From assembly GCA_964561235.1 (NCBI GenBank), contig CAZLOV010000111.1:1-8262 (forward strand): a DNA stretch of 8,262 bases, given 5' to 3'. Of the stretch, positions 1-6,157 are shown in pieces. Below the pieces are notes generated by a model. The model was given only the letters and a program-made list of their open reading frames with translations, was not told where the DNA came from and ran no database searches. Source of the stretch: JBCBSP01 sp964561235 (GTDB lineage Bacteria > Pseudomonadota > Alphaproteobacteria > Caulobacterales > Maricaulaceae). Positions within the stretch are counted from its first letter, which is position 1, and every line of letters begins with the position of its first letter. The position numbers and the translations under genes are program-made.

Positions 1-1888
1 GCGCCTCGCGCAGCGCTTCGCTGAGCCGGTCTTCCCCGCCGCTCCCGCCGCCGCCGGCGAATTGCACCTGCAGGTTCTCCAGAAGCGCCTGCAACTGGCG
101 CAGCGCCTCGCGCGCGCCTTTGGTGTCGCCCAGCTCGGCGGCTTCGCGCAGCGCGTCCAGAAGCGCCTGAAGCTGGTCTTCGCCCATGTCGGGCCCGCCG
201 CCGCCGGCCTGCGCCTGCTCGCCGGACAGGATCGATTCACGCGCCAGCGCGGCGAGGTAGTTGTCCATCGCGCGTTCATAGGCGTCGAACAGCGGCCCGA
301 GTTCGAAGGCGTCAGCCCCGCGCGCCAGCGCGTCGAACAGCGCGTCGCGCGCCGCTTCAAGGGCTGCGCGCGCATCCGCCAGACTGCCGAGTTCCGCGCG
401 CAGGGCGATGTTCCAGAGATCGGCTTCGAGATGGCCGAGATCGTCGAACTCGCGCGCGCGCCGCGTTTCGAAAAGCGCCGTTCGAAGGCCAAGATAGACA
501 ACCGGATCGTCGAACCAGGCCGAAGGCGCGTCGCTGACGGCGTCGAGCGCGGAGGCCAGCCTGCGCACGGATTGCGGCGCGCGTTCGATGCGAAGCTCGG
601 GCTGATCATCGAGGAAGGGCGGTTCGCCGAGCGGGTGATCGGCGGGTTCGGCCTCAGGCATCTCCGCGTAACGTTCGTCTCCGCGCAGGAAGCGCCGGCG
701 CTCGTCGGCGACGGCCCGCGCAAGTCCGTCAAGGAAGACGCGTTCCGGCAGCACGAGCGCGAGCGGCGCGGTCACCCCGGTCTGTCCCGCCGCGTCGGTT
801 CCGGCCAGGCGAATCTCGACGGGCTCGCCCGCCAGCCGGTCGCGCCCGACCTCCACGCGCACCGTCCCGTTCTCGCCGGAGCGCGAGACGCCTGAAGCGG
901 GAATGTCGAGACGGCGCCAGTCGCCGGGCGCCGCTTCCGGGTCGGCGGCGGGATCGGGACGCAGTTCCAGAGCGAAACGCTCCACGCCGTAGTCGTCCTC
1001 GGCGCGGAACTCGAGGCTGAGCCGTCCGTCCGCATCGCTTTCCGGTTCCGCCACGAGCGACAGTTCCGGCGGCGCGTCAGGCAGCACGGTGACGGCAAGC
1101 CGGCGGGTGAAGGCGCCGGCGCGCACACGGATTTCGCCGCTTTCCTCAAGCCGCGCCTGCAGGCTGTAGACACGTGCGTCGATTTCCTCGGCCTCGGCCT
1201 CGGCGCCGTCGATGCGCGGCCTTGCGTTCACGCCCGCGAGCCGCCCCGCCAGAACGGAGCCGGCGGGAACCTCCACAGCCTCGCGGTCGCGCAGGAAGAT
1301 CGTCGCGCGGCCGGTATAGGCCGGGGGCTCGATCCACCAGTCGAGCGCGGCTTCCGCGCCGCCGCCGGCGATCAGCCTCGGCCCGAAGGCCTGTTCCAGC
1401 CGCACACCCGCCAGGTCGCCCGCGTAGAGCCAGGCCGCGCCAAGAACCATGACCGCGCCGATGCGCAGTCCGGCGGGGTCAAGCTGCGCCCAGGCCGCGC
1501 GCGGCCGCCGGGCGCGCGCGGTGGCGAGCGCTTCGCGCATGCGCTCGGCGTGGCGCGACCACATCTCGTCCGAGCCCGCAGCCGGCGCATCGGCGAGCGC
1601 CTCGAACGGGCGGCCCTTCAGCCGGCTGTCGGCTTCGACGCGTCGTTCGGCGTCCGCCCGGCTCGGCCAGGAAAAGCCCCGCAGCTGGCGCGCCGCATGG
1701 AGGCCGGCCGCCGCAACGAGGCAGAGCCCGGCGAGCAACCGTCCGGGATCGCCCAGCCAGGCGAAGGCGCCGCTGAGCGCCAGCGTTGAAAAGAGGGCGA
1801 GCGCGGCCAGCGGCGCGGCGAGCACGGGCGCTGCGCGCTCCCACAGCAGCGCCAGTCGGGCGGCGAAGATCGCGCGGGCGGCGGTCAT
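1..1888 (-). CDS. TIGR02302 family (DUF4175) membrane protein, N-terminal 629 codons, cut by window edge
   Basis: The minus-strand frame from ATG at 1888 is open without a stop to the left edge; I read all codons. The N-terminus has two hydrophobic segments (about residues 21-46 and 50-64), then a soluble stretch and a third segment (about 138-160). Next comes a DWWIEPPAYTGR motif near residue 180, typical of the TIGR02302/DUF4175 family. The following region is beta-rich and Ig-like, ending in an acidic helical part. Near residues 558-570 and 606-616 there are glycine-rich linkers around an Ala/Leu/Gln-rich helical stretch. Family members are roughly 800-900 residues, so about a quarter is missing. 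The biochemical function is unknown to me. The start is uncertain: an in-frame ATG at 1909 adds seven residues, and neither start has a clear Shine-Dalgarno sequence. It probably follows argH and the lipoprotein in one transcript (49-70 bp gap). Confidence 0.85.
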   Translation of the reverse strand, partial: MTAARAIFAARLALLWERAAPVLAAPLAALALFSTLALSGAFAWLGDPGRLLAGLCLVAAAGLHAARQLRGFSWPSRADAERRVEADSRLKGRPFEALADAPAAGSDEMWSRHAERMREALATARARRPRAAWAQLDPAGLRIGAVMVLGAAWLYAGDLAGVRLEQAFGPRLIAGGGAEAALDWWIEPPAYTGRATIFLRDREAVEVPAGSVLAGRLAGVNARPRIDGAEAEAEEIDARVYSLQARLEESGEIRVRAGAFTRRLAVTVLPDAPPELSLVAEPESDADGRLSLEFRAEDDYGVERFALELRPDPAADPEAAPGDWRRLDIPASGVSRSGENGTVRVEVGRDRLAGEPVEIRLAGTDAAGQTGVTAPLALVLPERVFLDGLARAVADERRRFLRGDERYAEMPEAEPADHPLGEPPFLDDQPELRIERAPQSVRRLASALDAVSDAPSAWFDDPVVYLGLRTALFETRRAREFDDLGHLEADLWNIALRAELGSLADARAALEAARDALFDALARGADAFELGPLFDAYERAMDNYLAALARESILSGEQAQAGGGGPDMGEDQLQALLDALREAAELGDTKGAREALRQLQALLENLQVQFAGGGGSGGEDRLSEALREA

Positions 1889-1958
1889 GAGGTCAAAACT
1901 AGCGCGCATGGCCGGGCTTCGCACGGGGCCGGCGCATGACGTTTCGGAAAGAAACCGC

Positions 1959-2156
1959 TCAGCCGTTCTCGGCTTCGTCAGCTTCGTCCCCGGCGGACGG
2001 TTCCGCGTCGGGGTTTTCGTGCGCGCGCTCGGCTTCGCTGCGCTCGTCCGGTCCCCAGAGCGGCGGCGGGCGTTCGAGATCGCCGCGCACCCCGCAGCCG
2101 GACAGCAAGAGGGCGGCGAGGGCGGTCAGACCGGCGGCGGTCAGGCGCGTCGTCAT
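1959..2156 (-). CDS. Small LptM/YifL-like lipoprotein
   Basis: This encodes 65 residues. A basic start (MTTR), a hydrophobic stretch at 5-18 and the lipobox LSGC at 18-21 predict lipidation at Cys21. The mature N-terminus, CGVRGDLERPPPLWGP, resembles the short motif of LptM/YifL-type lipoproteins (Cys-Gly-x-x-Gly-x-Leu followed by prolines). In E. coli, LptM binds the LPS-transport LptD/E complex; extending that role to this protein is inference. The rest (about residues 36-65) is Ala/Glu/Asp-rich and probably disordered. Asp26 is neither Lys nor Arg, but the standard position +2 after Cys is Gly22, so sorting to the outer membrane is expected. The ATG overlaps the argH stop as ATGA, and GGAGGAG (2165-2171 on the complement) sits 8 nt upstream, so translational coupling to argH is likely. 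Confidence 0.85.
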   Translation of the reverse strand: MTTRLTAAGLTALAALLLSGCGVRGDLERPPPLWGPDERSEAERAHENPDAEPSAGDEADEAENG

Positions 2157-3574
2157 GCGGACGTCTCCTCCGTGTTCAGGCGTTCGCGCCAGAGCGCGAT
2201 CTGTTCGCGGACGCGCACGGGCGACGTGCCGCCAAGGCTCGTGCGGCTCTCCATCGAGGCGCGCGCCGAGAGGACTTTGAATACCCGCTCATCCAGCCGC
2301 GGGTCCACCGCCTGCAGCTCGGACGTGGCGAGCCCCGCGAGCGGAACGCCCTTCGCCTCGGCCGCGCGCACGGCGGCTCCCGCGATATGGTGCGCCTCCC
2401 GGAACGGAAGGCCCAGCTCGCGCACCACCCAGTCGGCAAGGTCGGTCGCGTCCGAATAGGCTTCACCGGCCGCCCTCTCGAGCGCTTCGCGATTGAAGCT
2501 CAGATCGCCGGCCATGCCGGTCATGGCGGCCAGGGCCAACTCCAGATCGTCGATGGCGGTGAACACCAGCGCCTTGTCCTCCTGGAGGTCCTTCGAGTAG
2601 GCCAGCGGCAAGCCCTTGCAGACCAGGATGAGGCCCTGCAGCGCGCCTGCGATGCGCCCCGGCTTGGCGCGCACCAGTTCGGCGGCGTCGGGATTGCGCT
2701 TCTGCGGCATGATCGAGGAGCCGGTCGACCAGGCGTCGGAAAGCTGCGCGAAGCCGAACCGCTGCGAGGTCCAGAGCACGATCTCCTCAGCGAAACGGGA
2801 GAGGTTCACCGCGCAAATCGCGGCCGCCGAGAGCGTCTCGAGCGCGAAATCCCGCGCGGAGACGGCGTCGAGCGAGTTCGCCATGGGCCGGTCGAAGCCC
2901 AGCGCCCCGGCGGTCATCGCGCGGTCGATCGGAAACGCGGTGCCGGTAAGCGCGGCTGCGCCCAGCGGGCTCTCATTGAGACGGCGGCGCGCATCCGCGA
3001 AGCGCCCCCGGTCTCGCTCGGCGGCTTCCGCCCAGCACAGAAGGTGATGGCCAAGGCTCACCGGCTGGGCGGTCTGCAGATGCGTGAAGCCGGGCATCAC
3101 CCAGTCGGCGCGGCGTTCGGCCTGATCGATCAGCGCGCGCTGATAGCTCCGCAGCTGCGCCTCGATGCGCAGGCAGGCCGCGCGCGTCCAGAGGCGGAAA
3201 TCCGTCGCCACCTGGTCGTTGCGCGAGCGTGCGGTGTGCAGGCGTCCGCCCGCGGGGCCGATCCTGGCGGTAAGGGCGGCCTCGATATTCATGTGCACGT
3301 CTTCAAGCGCGCGCGACCAGACGAAGCGCCCCGCGCGGATCTCCTCGCGGATGTCCTTCAGGCCGCGCGCGATCGCGTCGGCGTCCTCGCTTGAAATCAC
3401 GCCGCACGCAGACAACATCGCGGCATGCGCGAGCGAGCCTTCGATATCGGCTTCCGCCAGCCGCCGGTCGACGTCCACCGAGGCGTTGATCGCCTCCATC
3501 ACCTCGGACGGGCCGGCGCTGAAGCGCCCGCCCCAGAGGTCTGCGCCGGAGGCGGGCTTGCGGGTGTCGGACAT
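2153..3574 (-). CDS. argH: Argininosuccinate lyase
   Basis: ArgH splits argininosuccinate into arginine and fumarate, the last step of arginine synthesis, in the cytoplasm as a homotetramer. The 473-residue product is normal length. Conserved blocks are visible: HTARSRNDQ at 113-121, FTHLQTAQP at 163-171 with the active-site His165, and the fumarase/aspartase superfamily signature GSSIMPQKRNPD at 285-296, which holds the catalytic serine loop and Lys292. The ATG at 3574 is supported by AGGAGG (3583-3588 on the complement) 8 nt upstream. The gene is divergent from tlpA and its stop overlaps the start of the lipoprotein gene. The tlpA/argH/lipoprotein arrangement is common in Alphaproteobacteria. 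Nothing looks damaged, and I am confident in the assignment. Confidence 0.98.
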   Translation of the reverse strand: MSDTRKPASGADLWGGRFSAGPSEVMEAINASVDVDRRLAEADIEGSLAHAAMLSACGVISSEDADAIARGLKDIREEIRAGRFVWSRALEDVHMNIEAALTARIGPAGGRLHTARSRNDQVATDFRLWTRAACLRIEAQLRSYQRALIDQAERRADWVMPGFTHLQTAQPVSLGHHLLCWAEAAERDRGRFADARRRLNESPLGAAALTGTAFPIDRAMTAGALGFDRPMANSLDAVSARDFALETLSAAAICAVNLSRFAEEIVLWTSQRFGFAQLSDAWSTGSSIMPQKRNPDAAELVRAKPGRIAGALQGLILVCKGLPLAYSKDLQEDKALVFTAIDDLELALAAMTGMAGDLSFNREALERAAGEAYSDATDLADWVVRELGLPFREAHHIAGAAVRAAEAKGVPLAGLATSELQAVDPRLDERVFKVLSARASMESRTSLGGTSPVRVREQIALWRERLNTEETSA

Positions 3575-3636
3575 GAGGTCTCCCTCCTGCGGCGTCGCCG
3601 CGCTGGTGCGGATTAGAGAACGAGGAGAGGGGCGAC
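3575..3636. promoter_or_regulatory. Divergent argH/tlpA intergenic region
   Basis: These 62 bp must hold the 5' ends of both argH (leftward) and tlpA (rightward), unless tlpA or argH transcripts start inside the opposite gene. The two Shine-Dalgarno sequences lie inside it: AGGAGG for argH (3583-3588, complement) and AGGAG for tlpA (3623-3627). I see no convincing -35/-10 pair; GATTAG at 3611-3616 is the only -10-like string on the plus strand. The assignment as a shared promoter is by position. Confidence 0.35.
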
Positions 3637-4224
3637 GTGAATATCTCGCCGCTGAAATTCGGGTTGATCGCGGTGCCGCTCGTCGGACTGGTCGCTGTTC
3701 TATACGTGATTTTTTCCGCAGCCGGCACGTCGGAGCAGGGGGTTCTGTCCAGTTTCGCGGTTGGCGAGATGCGCGAGTTCAAGAGCACGGACGGCGACGC
3801 GCCGAGCCAGCCGCGCAACACGCTGACGCTTGCGGACGGCTCCACGCTGACCCTTCAGGACAAGCGCGGAAAGATCCTGCTGGTGAATTTCTGGGCGACC
3901 TGGTGCGCCCCCTGCGTCGAGGAAATGCCCGCGCTCGACGCCCTGCAGGGCGCGCTCGGCTCGGAGGATTTCGAGGTCGTCGCGATTTCAATGGACCAGC
4001 GCATCGAGGATGCTCAGGCGTTCTACGAGCGCCAGGAGATCGAGCATCTCGGCCTGTATCATGATCAGGCCTTGAGCGCGGCGCTGGCCGCAGGCGCGCG
4101 CGGGCTGCCGCTTTCGGTGCTTTATGACCGCAACGGCGTCGAGATCGGACGCCTGGACGGCGCGGCGGAGTGGAACGGCGAGGACGCCCGCGCGCTGATC
4201 GCCGCTGCGCTCGAACGCTACTGA
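3637..4224 (+). CDS. tlpA: TlpA-family membrane-anchored thioredoxin-like protein
   Basis: A 195-residue thiol-disulfide protein of the TlpA/ResA type. Residues 8-28 form one uncleaved N-terminal membrane helix, placing the thioredoxin fold in the periplasm. The active site WCAPC is at 89-93 within the NFWATWC context, and the cis-proline loop is GLPLS with Pro158. In alphaproteobacteria, TlpA is a reductase that supports cytochrome oxidase copper-site assembly; the partner here is inferred. The start is GTG at 3637, chosen because AGGAG (3623-3627) lies 9 nt upstream and the helix follows at once. Divergent from argH, as is usual in this class. The EamA gene follows 47 bp later with no terminator, so the two may be cotranscribed. 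Confidence 0.92.
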   Translation: MNISPLKFGLIAVPLVGLVAVLYVIFSAAGTSEQGVLSSFAVGEMREFKSTDGDAPSQPRNTLTLADGSTLTLQDKRGKILLVNFWATWCAPCVEEMPALDALQGALGSEDFEVVAISMDQRIEDAQAFYERQEIEHLGLYHDQALSAALAAGARGLPLSVLYDRNGVEIGRLDGAAEWNGEDARALIAAALERY

Positions 4225-4271
4225 GCGCAAGCCTGATTGCCAGCGCCTCCGGCTGAAGGCACAAGGCGCGC

Positions 4272-5156
4272 ATGGCCGCGCCGACCCCGCCCGTCTCTGC
4301 AAAGCCTGACGCCGCGCCGGATGCGCGCGCAGCGCTCGCGGGCGTGCTCGTGCTGTTCGCCGCCGGGCTGTTTCTCGGGTTCACGCCGATCCTCGTGCGG
4401 TATTCAGAGGTCGGCTCCAACGCCACCGCTTTCTGGCGGCTCGCGTTTGCGCTGCCGGCGCTTTTTGTCTGGATGCGCCTGTCCGGCGACCGGCGCGGCG
4501 CTGCGCTGCCGGTACATGGNNNNNNNNNNGTCTTCTGGCATGCCGGAATCGCCCTCACCACGGCGGCGAACGCAACGCTTCTCGCCAACCTGACGCCAGT
4601 GATCGTCGCCGTCGCCGCGTGGCGGCTGTTCGGAGAGCATCTGTCGCGGGGCTTCTTCATCGCCGCCGGACTGGCGCTCGCGGGCGCGGTGATGCTGTCT
4701 GCGGCCAATCTGGAGATCGCGCCGGAGCGGCTGCCCGGCGATGCGCTCTCGGCGATCACCTCCCTGTGGTATGCCGGCTACATGCTGGCGGTGCGCTACG
4801 CGCGGCGCGGCGATTCCACGCCGCGGGTCATGTTCTGGACGACGCTGACCGCGCTGCCGATCACGGGCGCGCTTTGTCTTGTGACGGGCGAGACCTTTTT
4901 CCCGCAATCCCTCGCCGGATGGGCGCCGCTCTTCGTGCTGGGGTTCGTCATTCACGTCGCCGGCCAGGGCGGGCTTGCATTCGGGCTGGGCCGGGTGCCG
5001 GCCGCGCTCGCCTCCCTGATCATCCTCGTCCAGCCCGTCATCGCCTCGATCGCGGGCTGGATCCTTTTCGAGGAGGCTCTGGGGCCGGCGCAGATGGGGG
5101 GCGCCGCGCTGGTTCTCGCGGGGGTCTACGCCGCCCAGCGCCTGCGAGGACGGTGA
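4272..5156 (+). CDS. EamA/DMT-family membrane transporter (interrupted by an assembly gap)
   Basis: A drug/metabolite transporter superfamily protein with two EamA repeats and probably ten membrane helices. The first repeat covers about residues 20-145 (with FWRLAFALPALF at 54-65 and ANATLLANLTPV at 99-110) and the second about 155-290 (with QPVIASIAGWILFEEAL at 254-270). Such proteins usually export amino acids, nucleosides or other small metabolites; nothing here fixes the substrate. Ten Ns fall at codons 83-86, where the N-terminal half of helix 3 should be, so only about four codons are allowed where roughly a dozen residues are expected. The frame is the same on both sides. A weak AAGG precedes the ATG by 5-8 nt. 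It may share a transcript with tlpA, and ends 4 bp from the convergent tetR gene. Confidence 0.9.
   Translation: MAAPTPPVSAKPDAAPDARAALAGVLVLFAAGLFLGFTPILVRYSEVGSNATAFWRLAFALPALFVWMRLSGDRRGAALPVHXXXXVFWHAGIALTTAANATLLANLTPVIVAVAAWRLFGEHLSRGFFIAAGLALAGAVMLSAANLEIAPERLPGDALSAITSLWYAGYMLAVRYARRGDSTPRVMFWTTLTALPITGALCLVTGETFFPQSLAGWAPLFVLGFVIHVAGQGGLAFGLGRVPAALASLIILVQPVIASIAGWILFEEALGPAQMGGAALVLAGVYAAQRLRGR
4520..4529. other. Assembly gap (10 N)
   Basis: Ten consecutive N bases inside the EamA transporter gene. The protein reads in the same frame before and after, so this is a sequencing or scaffolding gap and not evidence of gene breakage. Comparison with the usual shape of EamA helix 3 suggests the true missing stretch is longer than ten bases. 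The partly inverted flanks (CCGGTACATG before, CATGCCGG after) might form a hairpin that hindered sequencing. Confidence 0.97.
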
Positions 5157-5160
5157 CGGC

Positions 5161-5787
5161 TCAGGACGCCTTGAACCCGTCGAGAAGCAGGGCGAGGCGC
5201 GTCTTCATCATCGCGGCGGCCTCATTGCGGCCGCCGCCCTCCGCGCGGACGCGCCGGATGACCCCGAGATAGGCGTCCTGAAGAAGGCGCATGGCCTGTT
5301 CGACGTCGAGATCGGCGCGCAGCTCGCCGGCGTCGACGCCGCGCTGGAGCGCGCGTGCGATAGAAGCCCAGGACCGATCCATCTGCGCGTAGGTCTCTTC
5401 GTAGGCCGGATCGGTCCACAGCCAGGAATGGCCGACGGCTGCGGCGAAGAGTTCGGGATGGCGCGCCTGCGCCTCGACATGGACCTGGATAAGCGCAGTC
5501 AGGCGATCAGCGACGGCGCCCGAGAGCGCCGCCTCCAGACGGTCGGCGCTGTCGCCGACGGCGTCGTATTCGTCGCGCAGGATTTCCACGAGGAGCGCCG
5601 CCTTGGAGGGCGCCGCGTTCAGCACCGTGCCCGGCGAAACGCCCGCCACGTCGGCGATCGCCTTGATGGTCGCGCCTTCATAGCCGTGCTCGAGGAAGAC
5701 GCGCCGCGCCGCCTCGATCACCGACGCCTTGGTCGCCTCGCGCCGGATGTCGCGGCGCGTCAGGCGCCGGGGCCCGTCGTCGCGCAT
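5161..5787 (-). CDS. TetR/AcrR-family transcriptional regulator
   Basis: A 208-residue one-component repressor of the TetR type. The N-terminal DNA-binding domain spans about residues 18-68: helix 1 ASVIEAARRVFLEHGYEGAT, then the helix-turn-helix IKAIADVAGVSPGTVLNAAPSK (41-62, split here for description only). The C-terminal part, about 75-205, is all helical and variable, as expected for ligand binding and dimerisation; the ligand cannot be told. The start at 5787 was chosen over a longer in-frame ATG at 5913 because GGAG (5797-5800, complement) lies 9 nt upstream and the extra N-terminus would cross a palindrome and AT-rich DNA. The recognition helix reads TVLNAAPSK where most relatives have aromatic residues (TVYxYFxSK). 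Likely targets are its own promoter and the divergent HIG1 gene. It is convergent with the EamA gene. Confidence 0.93.
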   Translation of the reverse strand: MRDDGPRRLTRRDIRREATKASVIEAARRVFLEHGYEGATIKAIADVAGVSPGTVLNAAPSKAALLVEILRDEYDAVGDSADRLEAALSGAVADRLTALIQVHVEAQARHPELFAAAVGHSWLWTDPAYEETYAQMDRSWASIARALQRGVDAGELRADLDVEQAMRLLQDAYLGVIRRVRAEGGGRNEAAAMMKTRLALLLDGFKAS

Positions 5788-5806
5788 CACTGTAATCTCC
5801 AAACCG

Positions 5807-5825
5807 CCGGCTTGTTGCAAGCCGG
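5807..5825. promoter_or_regulatory. 19-bp perfect palindrome, candidate TetR operator
   Basis: The arms CCGGCTTG and CAAGCCGG flank a TTG centre. The site is 20 bp upstream of the tetR start codon and just beyond its ribosome binding site. Size and position fit a homodimeric TetR-type operator used for autoregulation, and it also lies in the region shared with the divergent HIG1 gene. The same sequence could form an 8-bp RNA stem in the tetR leader. Binding is inferred, not shown. Confidence 0.55.
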
Positions 5826-5894
5826 TTTCATTCCCAAAAAAGCACTGGCTGAATACATATACCCTGTTCGCGATATGGCAACACAGACATCGCA
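5826..5894. promoter_or_regulatory. AT-rich divergent promoter region of tetR and HIG1 gene
   Basis: This stretch is clearly richer in A and T than its surroundings, including an A6 run (5835-5841 area) and TACATATA near 5854-5861. On the minus strand, TTGCCA (5876-5881) is a fair -35 with TATGTA about 16 bp on, which could drive tetR across the palindrome. The -10 match is weak, so the exact promoter is uncertain. Confidence 0.4.
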
Positions 5895-5930
5895 TTGCCC
5901 GGCGCGCGCGCACGCTCTATTTCAGCGTGC
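5895..5930 (+). promoter_or_regulatory. Possible promoter and hairpin abutting the HIG1 gene start
   Basis: TTGCCC (5895-5900) and TATTTC (5918-5923), 17 bp apart, are a weak -35/-10 pair. If real, transcription would start at about 5930, essentially at the ATG at 5931, giving a leaderless message. That agrees with the lack of a Shine-Dalgarno sequence. The same stretch holds a 7-bp inverted repeat, GCACGCT (5910-5916) and AGCGTGC (5924-5930), which ends directly against the start codon. If transcription starts further upstream, this would be a hairpin at the initiation site. Confidence 0.35.
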
Positions 5931-6137
5931 ATGATGGTGTTCCTCAACATCGCGCTCGCCTTCGCCGTGCTCGGCGTCGTGCTTGCGCTTGGATTCGGCG
6001 TGTACAGTCTGCTGCGCGGCGGACAATTCGGCCGCGACTGGTCCAACCGGTTGATGCGGCTGCGCGTTCTGTTTCAGGCGATCGCGGTGGTCATCATCCT
6101 GTTCGCCTTCTGGCTGTCCTCGGGCTCCGGCGCGTAA
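5931..6137 (+). CDS. HIG1-domain twin-transmembrane protein
   Basis: A 68-residue inner-membrane protein with two helices, about residues 3-27 and 46-63, joined by a basic loop. The loop NRLMRLRVLFQ (39-49) fits the HIG1 family pattern in which R-x-R-x3-Q closes the motif; the leading Gln/Ile of the canonical pattern is Asn here. Bacterial and mitochondrial HIG1 proteins associate with cytochrome oxidase or respiratory supercomplexes; the role here is inferred. Start: tandem ATGs at 5931 and 5934, with no ribosome binding site; a longer in-frame ATG at 5895 would add a non-conserved Arg/Ala-rich tail and is rejected. The adenosyltransferase gene starts 20 bp downstream, so these two are likely one operon. 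Placement next to an adenosyltransferase and ETF genes is familiar in Alphaproteobacteria. Confidence 0.85.
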   Translation: MMVFLNIALAFAVLGVVLALGFGVYSLLRGGQFGRDWSNRLMRLRVLFQAIAVVIILFAFWLSSGSGA

Positions 6138-6157
6138 CGCGCGCGGAGAAGCACGCC

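Noticed and set aside
62..895. 277-residue plus-strand open frame
   Set aside because: It is the antisense, same-phase shadow of the TIGR02302 gene; it has Arg/Gly-rich composition, no family motifs and no ribosome binding site.
1941..1955. Small inverted repeat GTTTC-GGAAA-GAAAC after the lipoprotein gene
   Set aside because: The stem is only 5 bp with three A-T pairs and there is no T tract, so it is not a convincing terminator.
1449..2459. 336-residue plus-strand open frame across three minus-strand genes
   Set aside because: It crosses the TIGR02302, lipoprotein and argH genes and is Ser/Arg/Ala-rich, as expected of off-frame GC-rich DNA.
2387..3394. 335-residue open frame opposite argH
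   Set aside because: argH is unmistakable on the other strand; the antisense product has no recognisable domain.
3779..4759. 326-residue minus-strand open frame over tlpA and the EamA gene
   Set aside because: It spans the N gap and two clear genes on the plus strand, with low-complexity Arg/Ser/Ala content.
5788..5913. N-terminal extension of TetR
   Set aside because: The extra 42 residues are unlike TetR proteins and run through the palindrome and AT-rich promoter region.
5729..6157. Long N-terminal extension of the adenosyltransferase frame
   Set aside because: It overlaps tetR and the HIG1 gene; the family motif begins at once after ATG 6158, which has a ribosome binding site.
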